Notes under the pieces: model-generated
Told to the model about the DNA's origin: nothing
Database searches by the model: none
What the model saw: the letters and a program-made list of their open reading frames with translations, nothing else
In this document: one piece after another, positions 34,416 through 43,027 of the stretch
Layout: every line of letters begins with the position of its first letter
Position numbering within the stretch: position 1 is the stretch's first letter
Assembly: GCA_964632505.1 (NCBI GenBank)
Contig: CAZWCE010000013.1
Coordinates: 1 to 64,000 of the forward strand
Direction of reading: 5' to 3'
DNA from: CAZWCE01 sp964632505
GTDB lineage: Bacteria; Planctomycetota; Planctomycetia; Pirellulales; Thermoguttaceae
Length of the DNA: 64,000 nucleotides
Program-made: the position numbers and the translations under genes

Positions 34416-36935
34416 ATGATGTGGAGCAAGTTGAATTCACATGCCGATTTGCACGTTCACAGTAAATTTTCCGATCGTCCCAGCGAATGGTTTTTGCGGC
34501 GGATGGGAGCTCCCGAATGTTACGTAGAACCGATCGAGGTGTACCGCGCCGCGAAACGTCGGGGGATGGACTTCGTGACCATTTCCGACCACAACTGTAT
34601 TCAGGGGGCGTTGGAAATCGCTCACCTGCCGGGCACTTTCCTTTCTTGCGAGTTGACGACTTATTTCCCGGAAAACAAATGCAAAATCCACTGCCTTGTG
34701 CACGACATCACCGAAGCCCAGTTCCGTGAACTCAGCAAAGCCCGACAGAATATTCATGATCTGCACGCGATGGTCAACGAGCAAAATATCTGCCACGCCA
34801 TCGCCCACCCTCTTTTCCGCATCAATGAATCCTTGACCCTGGAACAGTTCGAAAAGCTCCTATTGATGTTCAAGCGTTTCGAAGTGCTCAACGGGACGAG
34901 AAATGCGCGGTCGGCGTTTTTGACCCAGAAAATCATGGAATCGCTGACACCGGACTACCTGGAGCATCTTGCCGATAAACATGATCTCAAACCGACCGGG
35001 CCGGAACCGTGGAAAAAATGGCTTCAAGGCGGCAGTGACGACCATAGTGGGGTTTATGTCGGTTCGGCCCATACCGCCACCCCACAAGCCGAATCGGTCG
35101 GGGAATTCCTGGCCCACATCCGTCGTGGCGATCATGAGCCGGCCGGCTCTCCCGGCGGGAGCTTGCATCTGGCCCATTGTCTTTACCGCATCGCCTACGG
35201 GTATTATCGCTCCCGTTTCATCGAGCACAAGGGGCATGCCGGGGGCAAGCTGGATATCATCGAGCTGTTGATGCGGAAGATGATCGGCGATGTCGCCGAA
35301 CGCATCCCCCAGTCGAAAGGGCTGCCTTCGATCCTGTACGGCGGAATCGCCCACTATGTGAAATCCAGGAAGCTTCGCCAGTTGACCGATTCGGAGCGAA
35401 ATCTTATCCACGAAATCGGCACCCTCTTTTCCGAAGAGCCGATCGACGACAAACTCTCGCCTCCCTCGTACAATCGCAAGACGTTTCGCCTGGCCTGCCA
35501 GCTCAGTCAGACCTTGAGCTATCGTTTTTTGACGAATTTCCATGAACATCTCACTCAGGGAGAACTGCTTGAAAGTTTGCAAACACTCGCCTCGCTCGGG
35601 CCGGCGGCGTTGAGTATCGCTCCGTACTTGGCCGCGTTTTCCACACAACACAAGGACAACCACTTCCTCGACGTCGTGGAGAAAGCCATCCTACCGGAGA
35701 ACTATGAAAATCGGGTCCCCCGAAAAGCCTGGCTGACCGATACCTTCTCCGATACCAATGGCGTTTGCCGGACCATTCAAACCCTCGGCAAAGCTGCCTG
35801 CCGGAAGGGAAAACACCTGACGGTTCTCACTTGTCTCGAAAAAGTGCCCGAAACCGAGTGCGATGTCCGTAATTTCGAGCCGGTGGGATGTTTTCCATTG
35901 CCGGAATACGAAGATCAAGAAATCGCCTTTCCTCCCTTTCTGGAGATCGTGGAATATATTGAGAGGCATGAAATCAATGAATTGATTCTCTCCACGCCCG
36001 GTCCCATGGGGCTGGTCGGATTGATGGCCGCCAAATTGATGCGCATTCCCGTTTCGGGGATTTATCACACCGACTTTCCGAAATTCGTTCGATCCATGAC
36101 CGATGATCACCAGATGGAACAGATGACCTGGCGGTACATGATCTGGTTCTATCAGCAGTTGGATCATGTCTTCGTCCCCAGCGAGCACTATCGTCGTGTG
36201 CTGACCGATCAGGGGATCAAACCGGAGAAAATCTCCGTCATGGTCCGCGGTGTCGACCGGAATCTCTTTTCCCCGAAGCGAAAAGATCCACGTTTCAAGG
36301 AAAAGCTGAATCTACCTCCCGATGCCTTCCTCTTCCTCTACGTGGGAAGAATTTCCTCCGACAAGAACATCGAGTGCCTTCTCCAGGCGTTTCCGGAAGT
36401 GCGGCGGCAATTCGAGAAAGCCCACCTCCTGGTGGTGGGAGATGGACCGAAAAAAGAGGAGTACGGTTCCCGATATTCCTCGGAAGCGGTTCGGTTCCTG
36501 GGACGTTTGGAAGGCGAAGACCTCGCCACCACGATGGCCAGTGCCGATTGTTTCGTTTTTCCCTCGATGACCGATACCTTCGGCAATGCTGTATTGGAAG
36601 CTCAGGCCAGTGGCTTGCCGGTCATCGTCTCCGAAACGGGCGGTCCGTCGGAGATCGTCGCCCCCTATGAATCGGGGATCTGCTTCGACGGCAACGATCC
36701 CCGAAAGCTCGAAGAGTGGATGCTGCATCTGGCGAAAAATTCCTCTCTCCAGAAGGAATTGAGTAAACGTGGTCTGGTGAATTGCGATCGATATACGTGG
36801 GAAAACGCCCTCCATCAACTTTGGACGCATGCCGAATCATCCCTCTCGATTTCCACGAAGTTCCAGCAACAGATCTCACCTCTGAAATCGGCGGATGAAT
36901 TCCCTGATTGCGAAGACGGCATCATGGTCGTTTAG
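34416..36935 (+). CDS. PHP-domain phosphoesterase fused to GT4 glycosyltransferase
   Basis: 839 residues from the ATG at 34416, preceded by GGGGGAG at good spacing. Residues about 8-260 are a PHP domain: HADLHVHSKFSD holds the first metal histidines, TISDHNCIQGA the next, and ICHAIAHPLF and GSDDHSGVYVG the later ligands. A helical linker of about 180 residues follows. From about 435 the protein is a GT4 glycosyltransferase: ISGIYHTDFPKFVRSMT-like GIYHTDFPKFV, HVFVPSEHYRRVL, LYVGRISSDKNIECLL and FPSMTDTFGNAVLEAQASGL. The fusion suggests that one chain both hydrolyses a phosphoester and transfers sugar, perhaps in glycolipid or phosphoglycan synthesis. No signal peptide; probably cytoplasmic or membrane-associated. 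Confidence 0.85.
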   Translation: MMWSKLNSHADLHVHSKFSDRPSEWFLRRMGAPECYVEPIEVYRAAKRRGMDFVTISDHNCIQGALEIAHLPGTFLSCELTTYFPENKCKIHCLVHDITEAQFRELSKARQNIHDLHAMVNEQNICHAIAHPLFRINESLTLEQFEKLLLMFKRFEVLNGTRNARSAFLTQKIMESLTPDYLEHLADKHDLKPTGPEPWKKWLQGGSDDHSGVYVGSAHTATPQAESVGEFLAHIRRGDHEPAGSPGGSLHLAHCLYRIAYGYYRSRFIEHKGHAGGKLDIIELLMRKMIGDVAERIPQSKGLPSILYGGIAHYVKSRKLRQLTDSERNLIHEIGTLFSEEPIDDKLSPPSYNRKTFRLACQLSQTLSYRFLTNFHEHLTQGELLESLQTLASLGPAALSIAPYLAAFSTQHKDNHFLDVVEKAILPENYENRVPRKAWLTDTFSDTNGVCRTIQTLGKAACRKGKHLTVLTCLEKVPETECDVRNFEPVGCFPLPEYEDQEIAFPPFLEIVEYIERHEINELILSTPGPMGLVGLMAAKLMRIPVSGIYHTDFPKFVRSMTDDHQMEQMTWRYMIWFYQQLDHVFVPSEHYRRVLTDQGIKPEKISVMVRGVDRNLFSPKRKDPRFKEKLNLPPDAFLFLYVGRISSDKNIECLLQAFPEVRRQFEKAHLLVVGDGPKKEEYGSRYSSEAVRFLGRLEGEDLATTMASADCFVFPSMTDTFGNAVLEAQASGLPVIVSETGGPSEIVAPYESGICFDGNDPRKLEEWMLHLAKNSSLQKELSKRGLVNCDRYTWENALHQLWTHAESSLSISTKFQQQISPLKSADEFPDCEDGIMVV

Positions 36936-37157
36936 TTTTCGCTCATTGCATCTCATTGCTCGTCACCCTCCGATCGGGTTGAGGATGCGAACGTCCACAC
37001 GTCGATCCAACGGCTGAAAGAGCGTTCGGAGATCATTAACGAACGTCTTGCACGCAAGCGGCTTCTGCTCGTCGGCGCGATAGACTCCCTCGAAACCGGC
37101 CGGATCGCATGGAGGGAGCCCCCTTTTTCGGAAGCGTGATCCTCGCTCAAGCGAACG

Positions 37158-37208
37158 CAAAAAAAGCCTGCCGGAGAGAGTCTCCCGGAAGAGACACTGG
37201 CGGCAGGC
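37158..37208 (-). terminator. Rho-independent terminator after sulfatase gene
   Basis: On the minus strand GCCTGCCG, a 27-base loop holding a smaller hairpin, and CGGCAGGC are followed by TTTTTTT. It starts 30 bp after the stop of the sulfatase gene at 37238, and is the clearest intrinsic terminator of the window. Confidence 0.85.
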
Positions 37209-37237
37209 TCCAAAGCGAAGGGAAAAATAGTGGTTTT

Positions 37238-39067
37238 TCAGTTCCGGCCGAGATATTCGATTTCGAGATAATAGGCCCCGCGCGTCACGTCCTTTTCCGA
37301 ATCCATCAGCCAAGACTGGATGAAAAACGTTCCTTCGGGGATCTCCACTTCGAAGTCCACTTTCGTGGCCTCCGCTGGAACGCTCTTTTCCAGGGAAGCC
37401 ATCTCTCCAAGTGTTTCGACCGATTTTCCTAGTTTCAATTCGGCATGGTCGGCTTGGATGGGGAACCGGGCCACCTGGGGCTGATGCATCAAGGAGACGC
37501 GATACTTGCCTGAACGATCGGCTTTGAGAGCCCAGTAGCCGTTCCAAGGCGGCATGCTCTTGACCTGGTTCTGGTTCCAGGGCACACGCCCCTCGGTGGG
37601 ATGCCAATCATGCGAATAGATCGTGGTGGGGTTGTCTTTCGGCGAACCGACGATGGTCCAGCTATAATCGCCGAACCGCTTGGACATCGCCGACCATCGC
37701 TTTTCGTAAGCATCGTGCAGGCGTTTGGCGACTTCCGGATGTTCCTCGATGACGTTCTTCTGCTGGGAAGGATCTGATTGAATATCGTACAGCTCCCGAT
37801 CCTCAATCAATCGCCATCGGTCGGTCATGACGGCGTTCCAACGCCATTTTGGGGGGAAATCTTGCCGATTCCGTTCGACGAACAAGATCCGGTCGGGCCA
37901 TTCCGGCGACGGGGTTCCATTGGCCGCTTCCAACAGCGGCACGATGCTCGTCCCATCGAACGGGTAACCTCCTTCCGGTTTCTCCAAATCGCATAATTCG
38001 ATGAGCGTCGGCAGGATGTCGACATGGGCGGTGATCTCCTCGACGGTTCCCTTGTTCAGATCACCTTTCGGCCAACGAATATAAAGAGGCACCCGGTGAC
38101 CGCCGTCGTAGTGGGAGCCTTTCTTGCCCCGCATGCCCGCGTTATAACCGATCCACCGCTTTTGACCGTCGGGGGTTTCGAGCCATCCTTCTTTTCCAGG
38201 GACCCCGCTGGCCCCGGTCGCCGTCCCGTTATCGGTCATGAAGATCAAAATCGTATTCTCGGTAAGTCCCTCTTCTTCAAGCAAAGCCGTCAGATCGCCG
38301 AGGTTGTCGTCGATGTTGGTGATCATCCCGTAGAATCGCGCAAGATTTTCCGACATTCCCAGTTCGAAATAAGGCTTCCAGTATTCCTCGGCCACGTACA
38401 GAGGACCATGCGGGGCGTTGGTCGCCAGATAACAGAGAAAAGGCTCGTCCTTGTGATTACGAATGAACTGCATGGCATTGGCGAACCAGATGTCGGTGCA
38501 ATATCCCTCGCATTTTTCGGGAATGCCGTTGCGGAAATAAGTATCGTCGAAATAGTCGTTTCCCCAATAATCCGGCTGCTGGGTGACGCCGCCACCGCCG
38601 TGATAGAACGTTTTCTCAAATCCCCGCTCATGAGGATAAAAGGGAAAATTATCGCCCAGGTGCCATTTCCCGAACATCCCCGTCGCATAGCCGTTGGTCT
38701 GGAATACATCCCCCATGGTCATCTCGTCGGCACGCACGCGGGAGCGTCCCATGATCGTGTGCCAGACACCGACCTTCGTCGAGTAGCGGCCGGTCATCAG
38801 GGCGGCCCGCGTCGGCGAACAGGTCGGATCGACATGGAAATCCTCCAGTCGGGTACTCTGTTGCGCAAGTTGATCCATATGGGGTGTTCGGATCACATCG
38901 TTGCCATGCATGCCGATATCGCCATAGCCCTGATCATCGGTAATGACGATCACGACATTGGGGGAATCGGCGCCCTGGGCGACGGTCCCCGAAAGAATAA
39001 ACCAAAGAACCAGGCTCCAGGAACCAACAATGGATAAAGAAAAGATCATTTTTTTCATTGTGTCCAT
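37238..39067 (-). CDS. Secreted arylsulfatase (S1 family)
   Basis: 609 residues. Signal peptide FSLSIVGSWSLVLWFILSG. The alkaline phosphatase-like core starts NVVIVITDDQGYGDIG with the metal aspartates Asp44 and Asp45. The formylglycine signature CSPTR is at Cys83-Arg87, followed by AALMTGR. FGKWHLGD and FMTDNG supply further active-site and calcium residues. The last 110 residues are a beta-rich domain (GYWALKADRSGKYRVSLMHQ and ending YLEIEYLGRN) also present in the other sulfatase of this window. It needs a formylglycine-generating enzyme, not seen in complete form here. The VCBS-repeat gene lies 46 bp upstream on the same strand, so they form an operon. The substrate is probably a sulfated glycan. 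Confidence 0.92.
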   Translation of the reverse strand: MDTMKKMIFSLSIVGSWSLVLWFILSGTVAQGADSPNVVIVITDDQGYGDIGMHGNDVIRTPHMDQLAQQSTRLEDFHVDPTCSPTRAALMTGRYSTKVGVWHTIMGRSRVRADEMTMGDVFQTNGYATGMFGKWHLGDNFPFYPHERGFEKTFYHGGGGVTQQPDYWGNDYFDDTYFRNGIPEKCEGYCTDIWFANAMQFIRNHKDEPFLCYLATNAPHGPLYVAEEYWKPYFELGMSENLARFYGMITNIDDNLGDLTALLEEEGLTENTILIFMTDNGTATGASGVPGKEGWLETPDGQKRWIGYNAGMRGKKGSHYDGGHRVPLYIRWPKGDLNKGTVEEITAHVDILPTLIELCDLEKPEGGYPFDGTSIVPLLEAANGTPSPEWPDRILFVERNRQDFPPKWRWNAVMTDRWRLIEDRELYDIQSDPSQQKNVIEEHPEVAKRLHDAYEKRWSAMSKRFGDYSWTIVGSPKDNPTTIYSHDWHPTEGRVPWNQNQVKSMPPWNGYWALKADRSGKYRVSLMHQPQVARFPIQADHAELKLGKSVETLGEMASLEKSVPAEATKVDFEVEIPEGTFFIQSWLMDSEKDVTRGAYYLEIEYLGRN

Positions 39068-39113
39068 TCTTTCGTTTTACCTTGATATTTACCTTGATAA
39101 ATGAATAGAGGAT

Positions 39114-40301
39114 TTACTGCTGGTCAGGAACTGTCGAGTTAAGCAGGACATCCACTCTCGGGGCTTTATGATGATAGGGTTTGTGTAGGATGTCGAGATC
39201 CCCATCGCCGTCGAAATCCCCGAGAAGACCTTCGTGGATGCCCAGTCCTTCGGAGATGACTTCCTCTTGGAAATCGCCCCGGCCGTTCCCGTGCCAGATT
39301 CTGACTTTCGCCTCGTTTCCCGCTCCTGGATCTCCCATTTCGCCGATCATGATATCAGGATGCCCGTCACCGTTTAGATCAGCGATGTCGCAGGTATGCC
39401 CATGAACGACATAGCCCAGCGGCTTGGCGATCCACTCGCCGTTGCGCCAATGGTACCATTTGGCTTCCCCATCGGTATCCCCGGGGGAAAACACGATTTC
39501 CGGTCGGCCGCCCTCGACGAGCTGTCCCGCGGCGCACTGGGTGAATCGCATTTCTTCGTCGATCACATGAGGCTCGTAATCCGTTCCCCCTTGATGCTTG
39601 AACCAGCGCCCCCCACCGATCAGATCCACTTTTCCATCGAGATCGACATCCACCGGAGTGGAGGGAAACCCTTCCAGTTCCTGTCCCGATTCCCAAGAAA
39701 AAATCTCCGTGGCCGGCCAGGAATCGACCCCGCGGGGATCTTCGGGAATTTCATAAAGGAGCAGCTTTTTGGCTCCCTGGTTCCAGGTCACGAATTCAGG
39801 GGACCCATCTCCGTCGAAGTCTCCCACCGTTTGGTCGTGGTGCTTGCGGGCGCCTCCCTTTTTGATGGTGCGTCGCTTCCAAGGTTCGGAAAAATCGGGC
39901 GAGGGGTTTTCCCACCACCAGATGTTCGGACCGCTGGCATCCTGCCCGAGAATCACGTCCGGATCGCCGTCGCGGTCCACGTCGCAGCAAATGCCTCCCG
40001 CTTCCGGACGAAGGGGCGTCTGGTCGATCACTCGTTTCTTCCATCTGCGGTTTTCTTGATCGTAGGCGTACCAAACCACCGAGGGAGTGGCGGTGCGTTC
40101 CCCCACCACAAAGTCATCGATTCCGTCGCCGTCGAAGTCCGCGGTCACGCAGCATGTTTGTTGGCTTCCGCTGTTGGGAGGCTGGAGGTCGCCGGTGGTG
40201 GAACTTTTCCGAACCCAATCGGAGGATTCTCCGAAGGCGATCCCGGCGAGAAGAAAAAACACAACGGAAAATTTCATTACGTTCATTGCGATACGAGTCA
40301 T
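39114..40301 (-). CDS. Secreted FG-GAP/VCBS-repeat protein
   Basis: 395 residues from the ATG at 40301, supported by AAAGGGAT about 8 bases upstream; the frame opens to 40376, but that part contains a 14-bp tandem duplication and no coding sense. Signal peptide MKFSVVFFLLAGIAFG. Repeats with calcium-binding DxDxDG loops are frequent: ADFDGDGIDDFVVGE, DVDRDGDPDVILG, GDFDGDGSPEFVTW, DVDLDGKVDLIGGG, DLNGDGHPDIMIGE and GDFDGDGDLDILHK. They form a seven-bladed integrin-like propeller. Such proteins bind or display glycans or act as lyase-like enzymes; none is proved here. It is the promoter-proximal gene of the operon with the sulfatase. Confidence 0.87.
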   Translation of the reverse strand: MTRIAMNVMKFSVVFFLLAGIAFGESSDWVRKSSTTGDLQPPNSGSQQTCCVTADFDGDGIDDFVVGERTATPSVVWYAYDQENRRWKKRVIDQTPLRPEAGGICCDVDRDGDPDVILGQDASGPNIWWWENPSPDFSEPWKRRTIKKGGARKHHDQTVGDFDGDGSPEFVTWNQGAKKLLLYEIPEDPRGVDSWPATEIFSWESGQELEGFPSTPVDVDLDGKVDLIGGGRWFKHQGGTDYEPHVIDEEMRFTQCAAGQLVEGGRPEIVFSPGDTDGEAKWYHWRNGEWIAKPLGYVVHGHTCDIADLNGDGHPDIMIGEMGDPGAGNEAKVRIWHGNGRGDFQEEVISEGLGIHEGLLGDFDGDGDLDILHKPYHHKAPRVDVLLNSTVPDQQ

Positions 40302-40347
40302 CTGTGGCATCCCTTTATCGTTGCATGTCGAAAACGAAAATAAGCAC

Positions 40348-40375
40348 GGTACGTGGAAACAGGTACGTGGAAACA
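40348..40375. repeat. 14-bp perfect tandem duplication
   Basis: GGTACGTGGAAACA occurs twice without a spacer, 47-74 bp upstream of the VCBS-repeat gene start and in the divergent promoter region. It may be a duplicated regulator half-site or a recent slippage event. Confidence 0.6.
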
Positions 40376-40507
40376 TTTTTCCGGGTAAGGCCCGGACAAG
40401 TTAACCGGGAGACTTGAAAAATCAACTTCATAGACGATATACTACAGGGGCTGCTTTCACAATTCAAGCAAATCTCCAAAATTCTGAGTTCCCAGAGGAA
40501 TCTTTTC

Positions 40508-41782
40508 ATGAATGCGATCCGCCGATTTTTTCCGATGATCCTTCTCGTATGCCTGCCGGCTATCTTTCTCTTGATGATGGCCAATAAGCCCTATGCGGCT
40601 CCCGCTCCCGGAGACGTTTATCGCGAATATCATTGGCAACCGGAAGGAAAATGGCAACGGGTGACGGGGCCGGAGGTCACCGAACCCCGTGCGCGAGCGT
40701 TCTTACCGAACAAGGTCAACGCGATCGAAATCGACGACCTGGACGACGCCGTGAAGGTGGAGCTCCAGATCGCCATGCTGCTGTGTCATGCAGGGACGGT
40801 CGACAAGAAAGTGTGCATCAATTCAGGGAGCTGGATCAAAATCCTGGAATCGCCTCATATTCCCGGGGAATCCGGCACCGGCCCTCCGGACACGGAATAT
40901 CAATCGATGCGGTATCCCACTCTCCCGATTCCTCTCTCGGCACTTCACGAGGGGAAGAATTCCTTCAAGTTTTCTTGCAAAGGCGGCACGGCACTGGGGC
41001 GATGGTGGCCGCAGTGGATCCTCTATGGAGTGACTTTTCGTGTCTATTATTCCGACTCCAAGGCTCATCCTGAGGGAAAGATCATTACTCCCGCTCCCGG
41101 CTCGGAACTTTCCGAGAAGGCGGTTTTTCGGGCGGAAGCCTCCCCGATCGAGCAAGGGGCGTCCATCGCCCGGGTCGATTGGATCGGCAATTATCGCGAT
41201 TTCGATTGGCTCGGCGAAGGGGAGAAACGCCAGTGGCAGGCACAGCCTTTCGGTGGATCGCTTCGCCACCACATCGGCGGCACCCATTCTGCGCCTTATG
41301 AGATTCAATGGGACAATCGATGGATCCCCGACCAAGATAAGCCCTTTTCGGTGGTCGCCAGAATCATGGATTCTTCCGGATTGTGTTCTATGACCGAGCC
41401 GGTCTCCGGGTTGACGTTCGAACGTCCTTATCTCGTCAACATGTATCTACCCTATGATATTCCCAAGAGTTGGAGCACGCGGAACCACAATACCCACGCC
41501 TGCAATGTGGCCATCTCCAATTCGCTCAAGAACGCCGTGGAGGCGAAAATCACGCTATGCACCTGGAACGGCGTGGGGGCGGACGAAATCCTCGTGAATG
41601 ACCGACGTGTCGCCCAACAGGTGGGCAAAGACCACGATCTCAGCTACGATTCCATTGATGTTCCGCTTTCGGCCCTGAAAGAGGGGGTCAATCGGATCTC
41701 GACGACCAGCCATACCGAACATCACGGGATCGAAGTGCAATGGCCCGGCCCGGTGCTTTTCGTCCGTTACCAGACTCCCTGA
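40508..41782 (+). CDS. Secreted beta-rich protein, unknown
   Basis: 424 residues. AGAGGAA lies 8 bases before the ATG. Signal peptide FFPMILLVCLPAIFLLMMA. The mature part appears to be three beta domains: a CBM-like N-domain (KVELQIAMLLCHAGTVDKKV, then LPIPLSALHEGKNSFKFSC), a middle Ig-like domain (ITPAPGSELSEKAVFRAEAS), and a C-domain repeating the first pattern (ITLCTWNGVGADEILVNDRR and DVPLSALKEGVNRIS). The duplicated PLSAL-EG-N motif suggests an internal domain duplication. I recognise no catalytic signature. It is divergent from the VCBS/sulfatase operon and could be part of the same polysaccharide system. Confidence 0.75.
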   Translation: MNAIRRFFPMILLVCLPAIFLLMMANKPYAAPAPGDVYREYHWQPEGKWQRVTGPEVTEPRARAFLPNKVNAIEIDDLDDAVKVELQIAMLLCHAGTVDKKVCINSGSWIKILESPHIPGESGTGPPDTEYQSMRYPTLPIPLSALHEGKNSFKFSCKGGTALGRWWPQWILYGVTFRVYYSDSKAHPEGKIITPAPGSELSEKAVFRAEASPIEQGASIARVDWIGNYRDFDWLGEGEKRQWQAQPFGGSLRHHIGGTHSAPYEIQWDNRWIPDQDKPFSVVARIMDSSGLCSMTEPVSGLTFERPYLVNMYLPYDIPKSWSTRNHNTHACNVAISNSLKNAVEAKITLCTWNGVGADEILVNDRRVAQQVGKDHDLSYDSIDVPLSALKEGVNRISTTSHTEHHGIEVQWPGPVLFVRYQTP

Positions 41783-41863
41783 ATGGGGCCCTCTCCGTCC
41801 GTTTGCTCGGCGAGATCATCCGACCGCCCCCGTTGTATTGGCGGAGTTAGCTCGAGGTAGTGA

Positions 41864-42883
41864 ATGAAAAAGGTCATCGTCCTGTTTTCCGGCGGTCTCG
41901 ACAGCTTGTTGGCGGTGCGGATTCTGCAGGAGCAAAAGGTCGAAGTCGAGGCGTTGAATATTTATACCCCCTTTCACGACTGCGTCGAAACCTCGCGTCG
42001 TTGGGCCGAAAAACTGGACGTTCCGCTGCTCATCGAACACGTCGCGGACGACTATTCCGAAATCATTCAACGACCCCGATACGGATTCGGCAAGAATCGG
42101 AATCCCTGTCTCGATTGTAGAATCTACATGTGCCTGACGGGGAAATCGCTCATGGAACGACGCGGGGCCGAACTATTGGCGACCGGCGAAGTGGCCGGGC
42201 AACGCCCCAACAGCCAGAAACAGCATCAACTGAATCTGATCACCAAAAAATCCGGCCTTGAAGGACGGTTGTTGAGGCCGCTTTCGGCGAAGTTGCTTCC
42301 GCCGACCATCGCGGAGAAGGAGGGCTGGATCGATCGCGATCGTCTCTACTCCTTTTCCGGGAGAGGACGGTCCGGCCTGATGGATCTCGCCGGGCGACTC
42401 GGCATCGATACGATTCCCCAGCCGTCCACCGGCTGTCTTCTCACCGAGGAATCGTTTTGCAGGAGAGTCCACGATCTCTACAGGTTCAAGCCGATGCCCA
42501 CTTGCTGGGACATGGAAGTCCTCAAGGCCGGGAGACAAATTCGACTCGATTCGGAAACGAAAATCGCGATGGGGCGTCGCGAAAAAGACAATCTCCAGTT
42601 GGAAGAGCTCTTCCGGAGAGGGGATGCTTCGGAAAGCCTCATGATCTACCCGGAAAGCTTCCTGGGGCCGTTGTTGCTGTTGATCGGGCCGCCCGAGAAA
42701 CAACAAGAACACCTTTCCGTCGCCAAGGCGATGATTTTGTACTATGCGACCCGAGATCGCTACGACTCCGAAAAAGCCGAAGTCATGGTCGTGCGCCGTC
42801 ATCGCGACCCGAAGGGGGTGCATTTTTTCGAACAGGTCGAACCGGCGAAGGAAGCGATGCTTCCCGATTTTCGGGTCCTGTAA
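41864..42883 (+). CDS. ThiI/MnmA-like PP-loop ATPase, probable tRNA thiolation protein
   Basis: 339 residues. The PP-loop is VLFSGGLDSLLAVRIL (residues 6-21). NPCLDCRIYM carries a CxxC, and TGEVAGQRPNSQ follows, as in ThiI- and MnmA-like proteins annotated as tRNA thiouridylases. DTIPQPSTGCLLTEESFCRR gives a second conserved cysteine, which could carry the persulfide. The C-terminal 100 residues (IAMGRREKDN, VMVVRRHRDP) resemble the small NFACT-R/DUF814-like end found in this group. The likely job is adenylating and thiolating a uridine in tRNA, but which position is unknown. GAGGTAG lies 3 bases before the start. It is transcribed with, but 81 bp after, the unknown secreted protein gene. Confidence 0.8.
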   Translation: MKKVIVLFSGGLDSLLAVRILQEQKVEVEALNIYTPFHDCVETSRRWAEKLDVPLLIEHVADDYSEIIQRPRYGFGKNRNPCLDCRIYMCLTGKSLMERRGAELLATGEVAGQRPNSQKQHQLNLITKKSGLEGRLLRPLSAKLLPPTIAEKEGWIDRDRLYSFSGRGRSGLMDLAGRLGIDTIPQPSTGCLLTEESFCRRVHDLYRFKPMPTCWDMEVLKAGRQIRLDSETKIAMGRREKDNLQLEELFRRGDASESLMIYPESFLGPLLLLIGPPEKQQEHLSVAKAMILYYATRDRYDSEKAEVMVVRRHRDPKGVHFFEQVEPAKEAMLPDFRVL

Positions 42884-43027
42884 GTCACTTCGAACGGTTT
42901 TTATGCGCGTTTGGCGTCGCGCGAAGATCTTCTAGAATAAAGATACCCGATCACGGCGTTTTGCCGGTCTCTTTAGGCAGGAGACGGCACTTGTGAAAAT
43001 CGGATCTCACCGAAAGGAAGGCTCCCC

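Noticed and set aside
36953..37607. Minus-strand frame of 214 codons overlapping the 3' end of the sulfatase gene
   Set aside because: Arg/Ser-rich; it runs through the sulfatase terminator, which would not be expected inside a gene.
38024..39037. 337-codon plus-strand frame
   Set aside because: Antisense shadow of the sulfatase gene, which has a full active-site signature.
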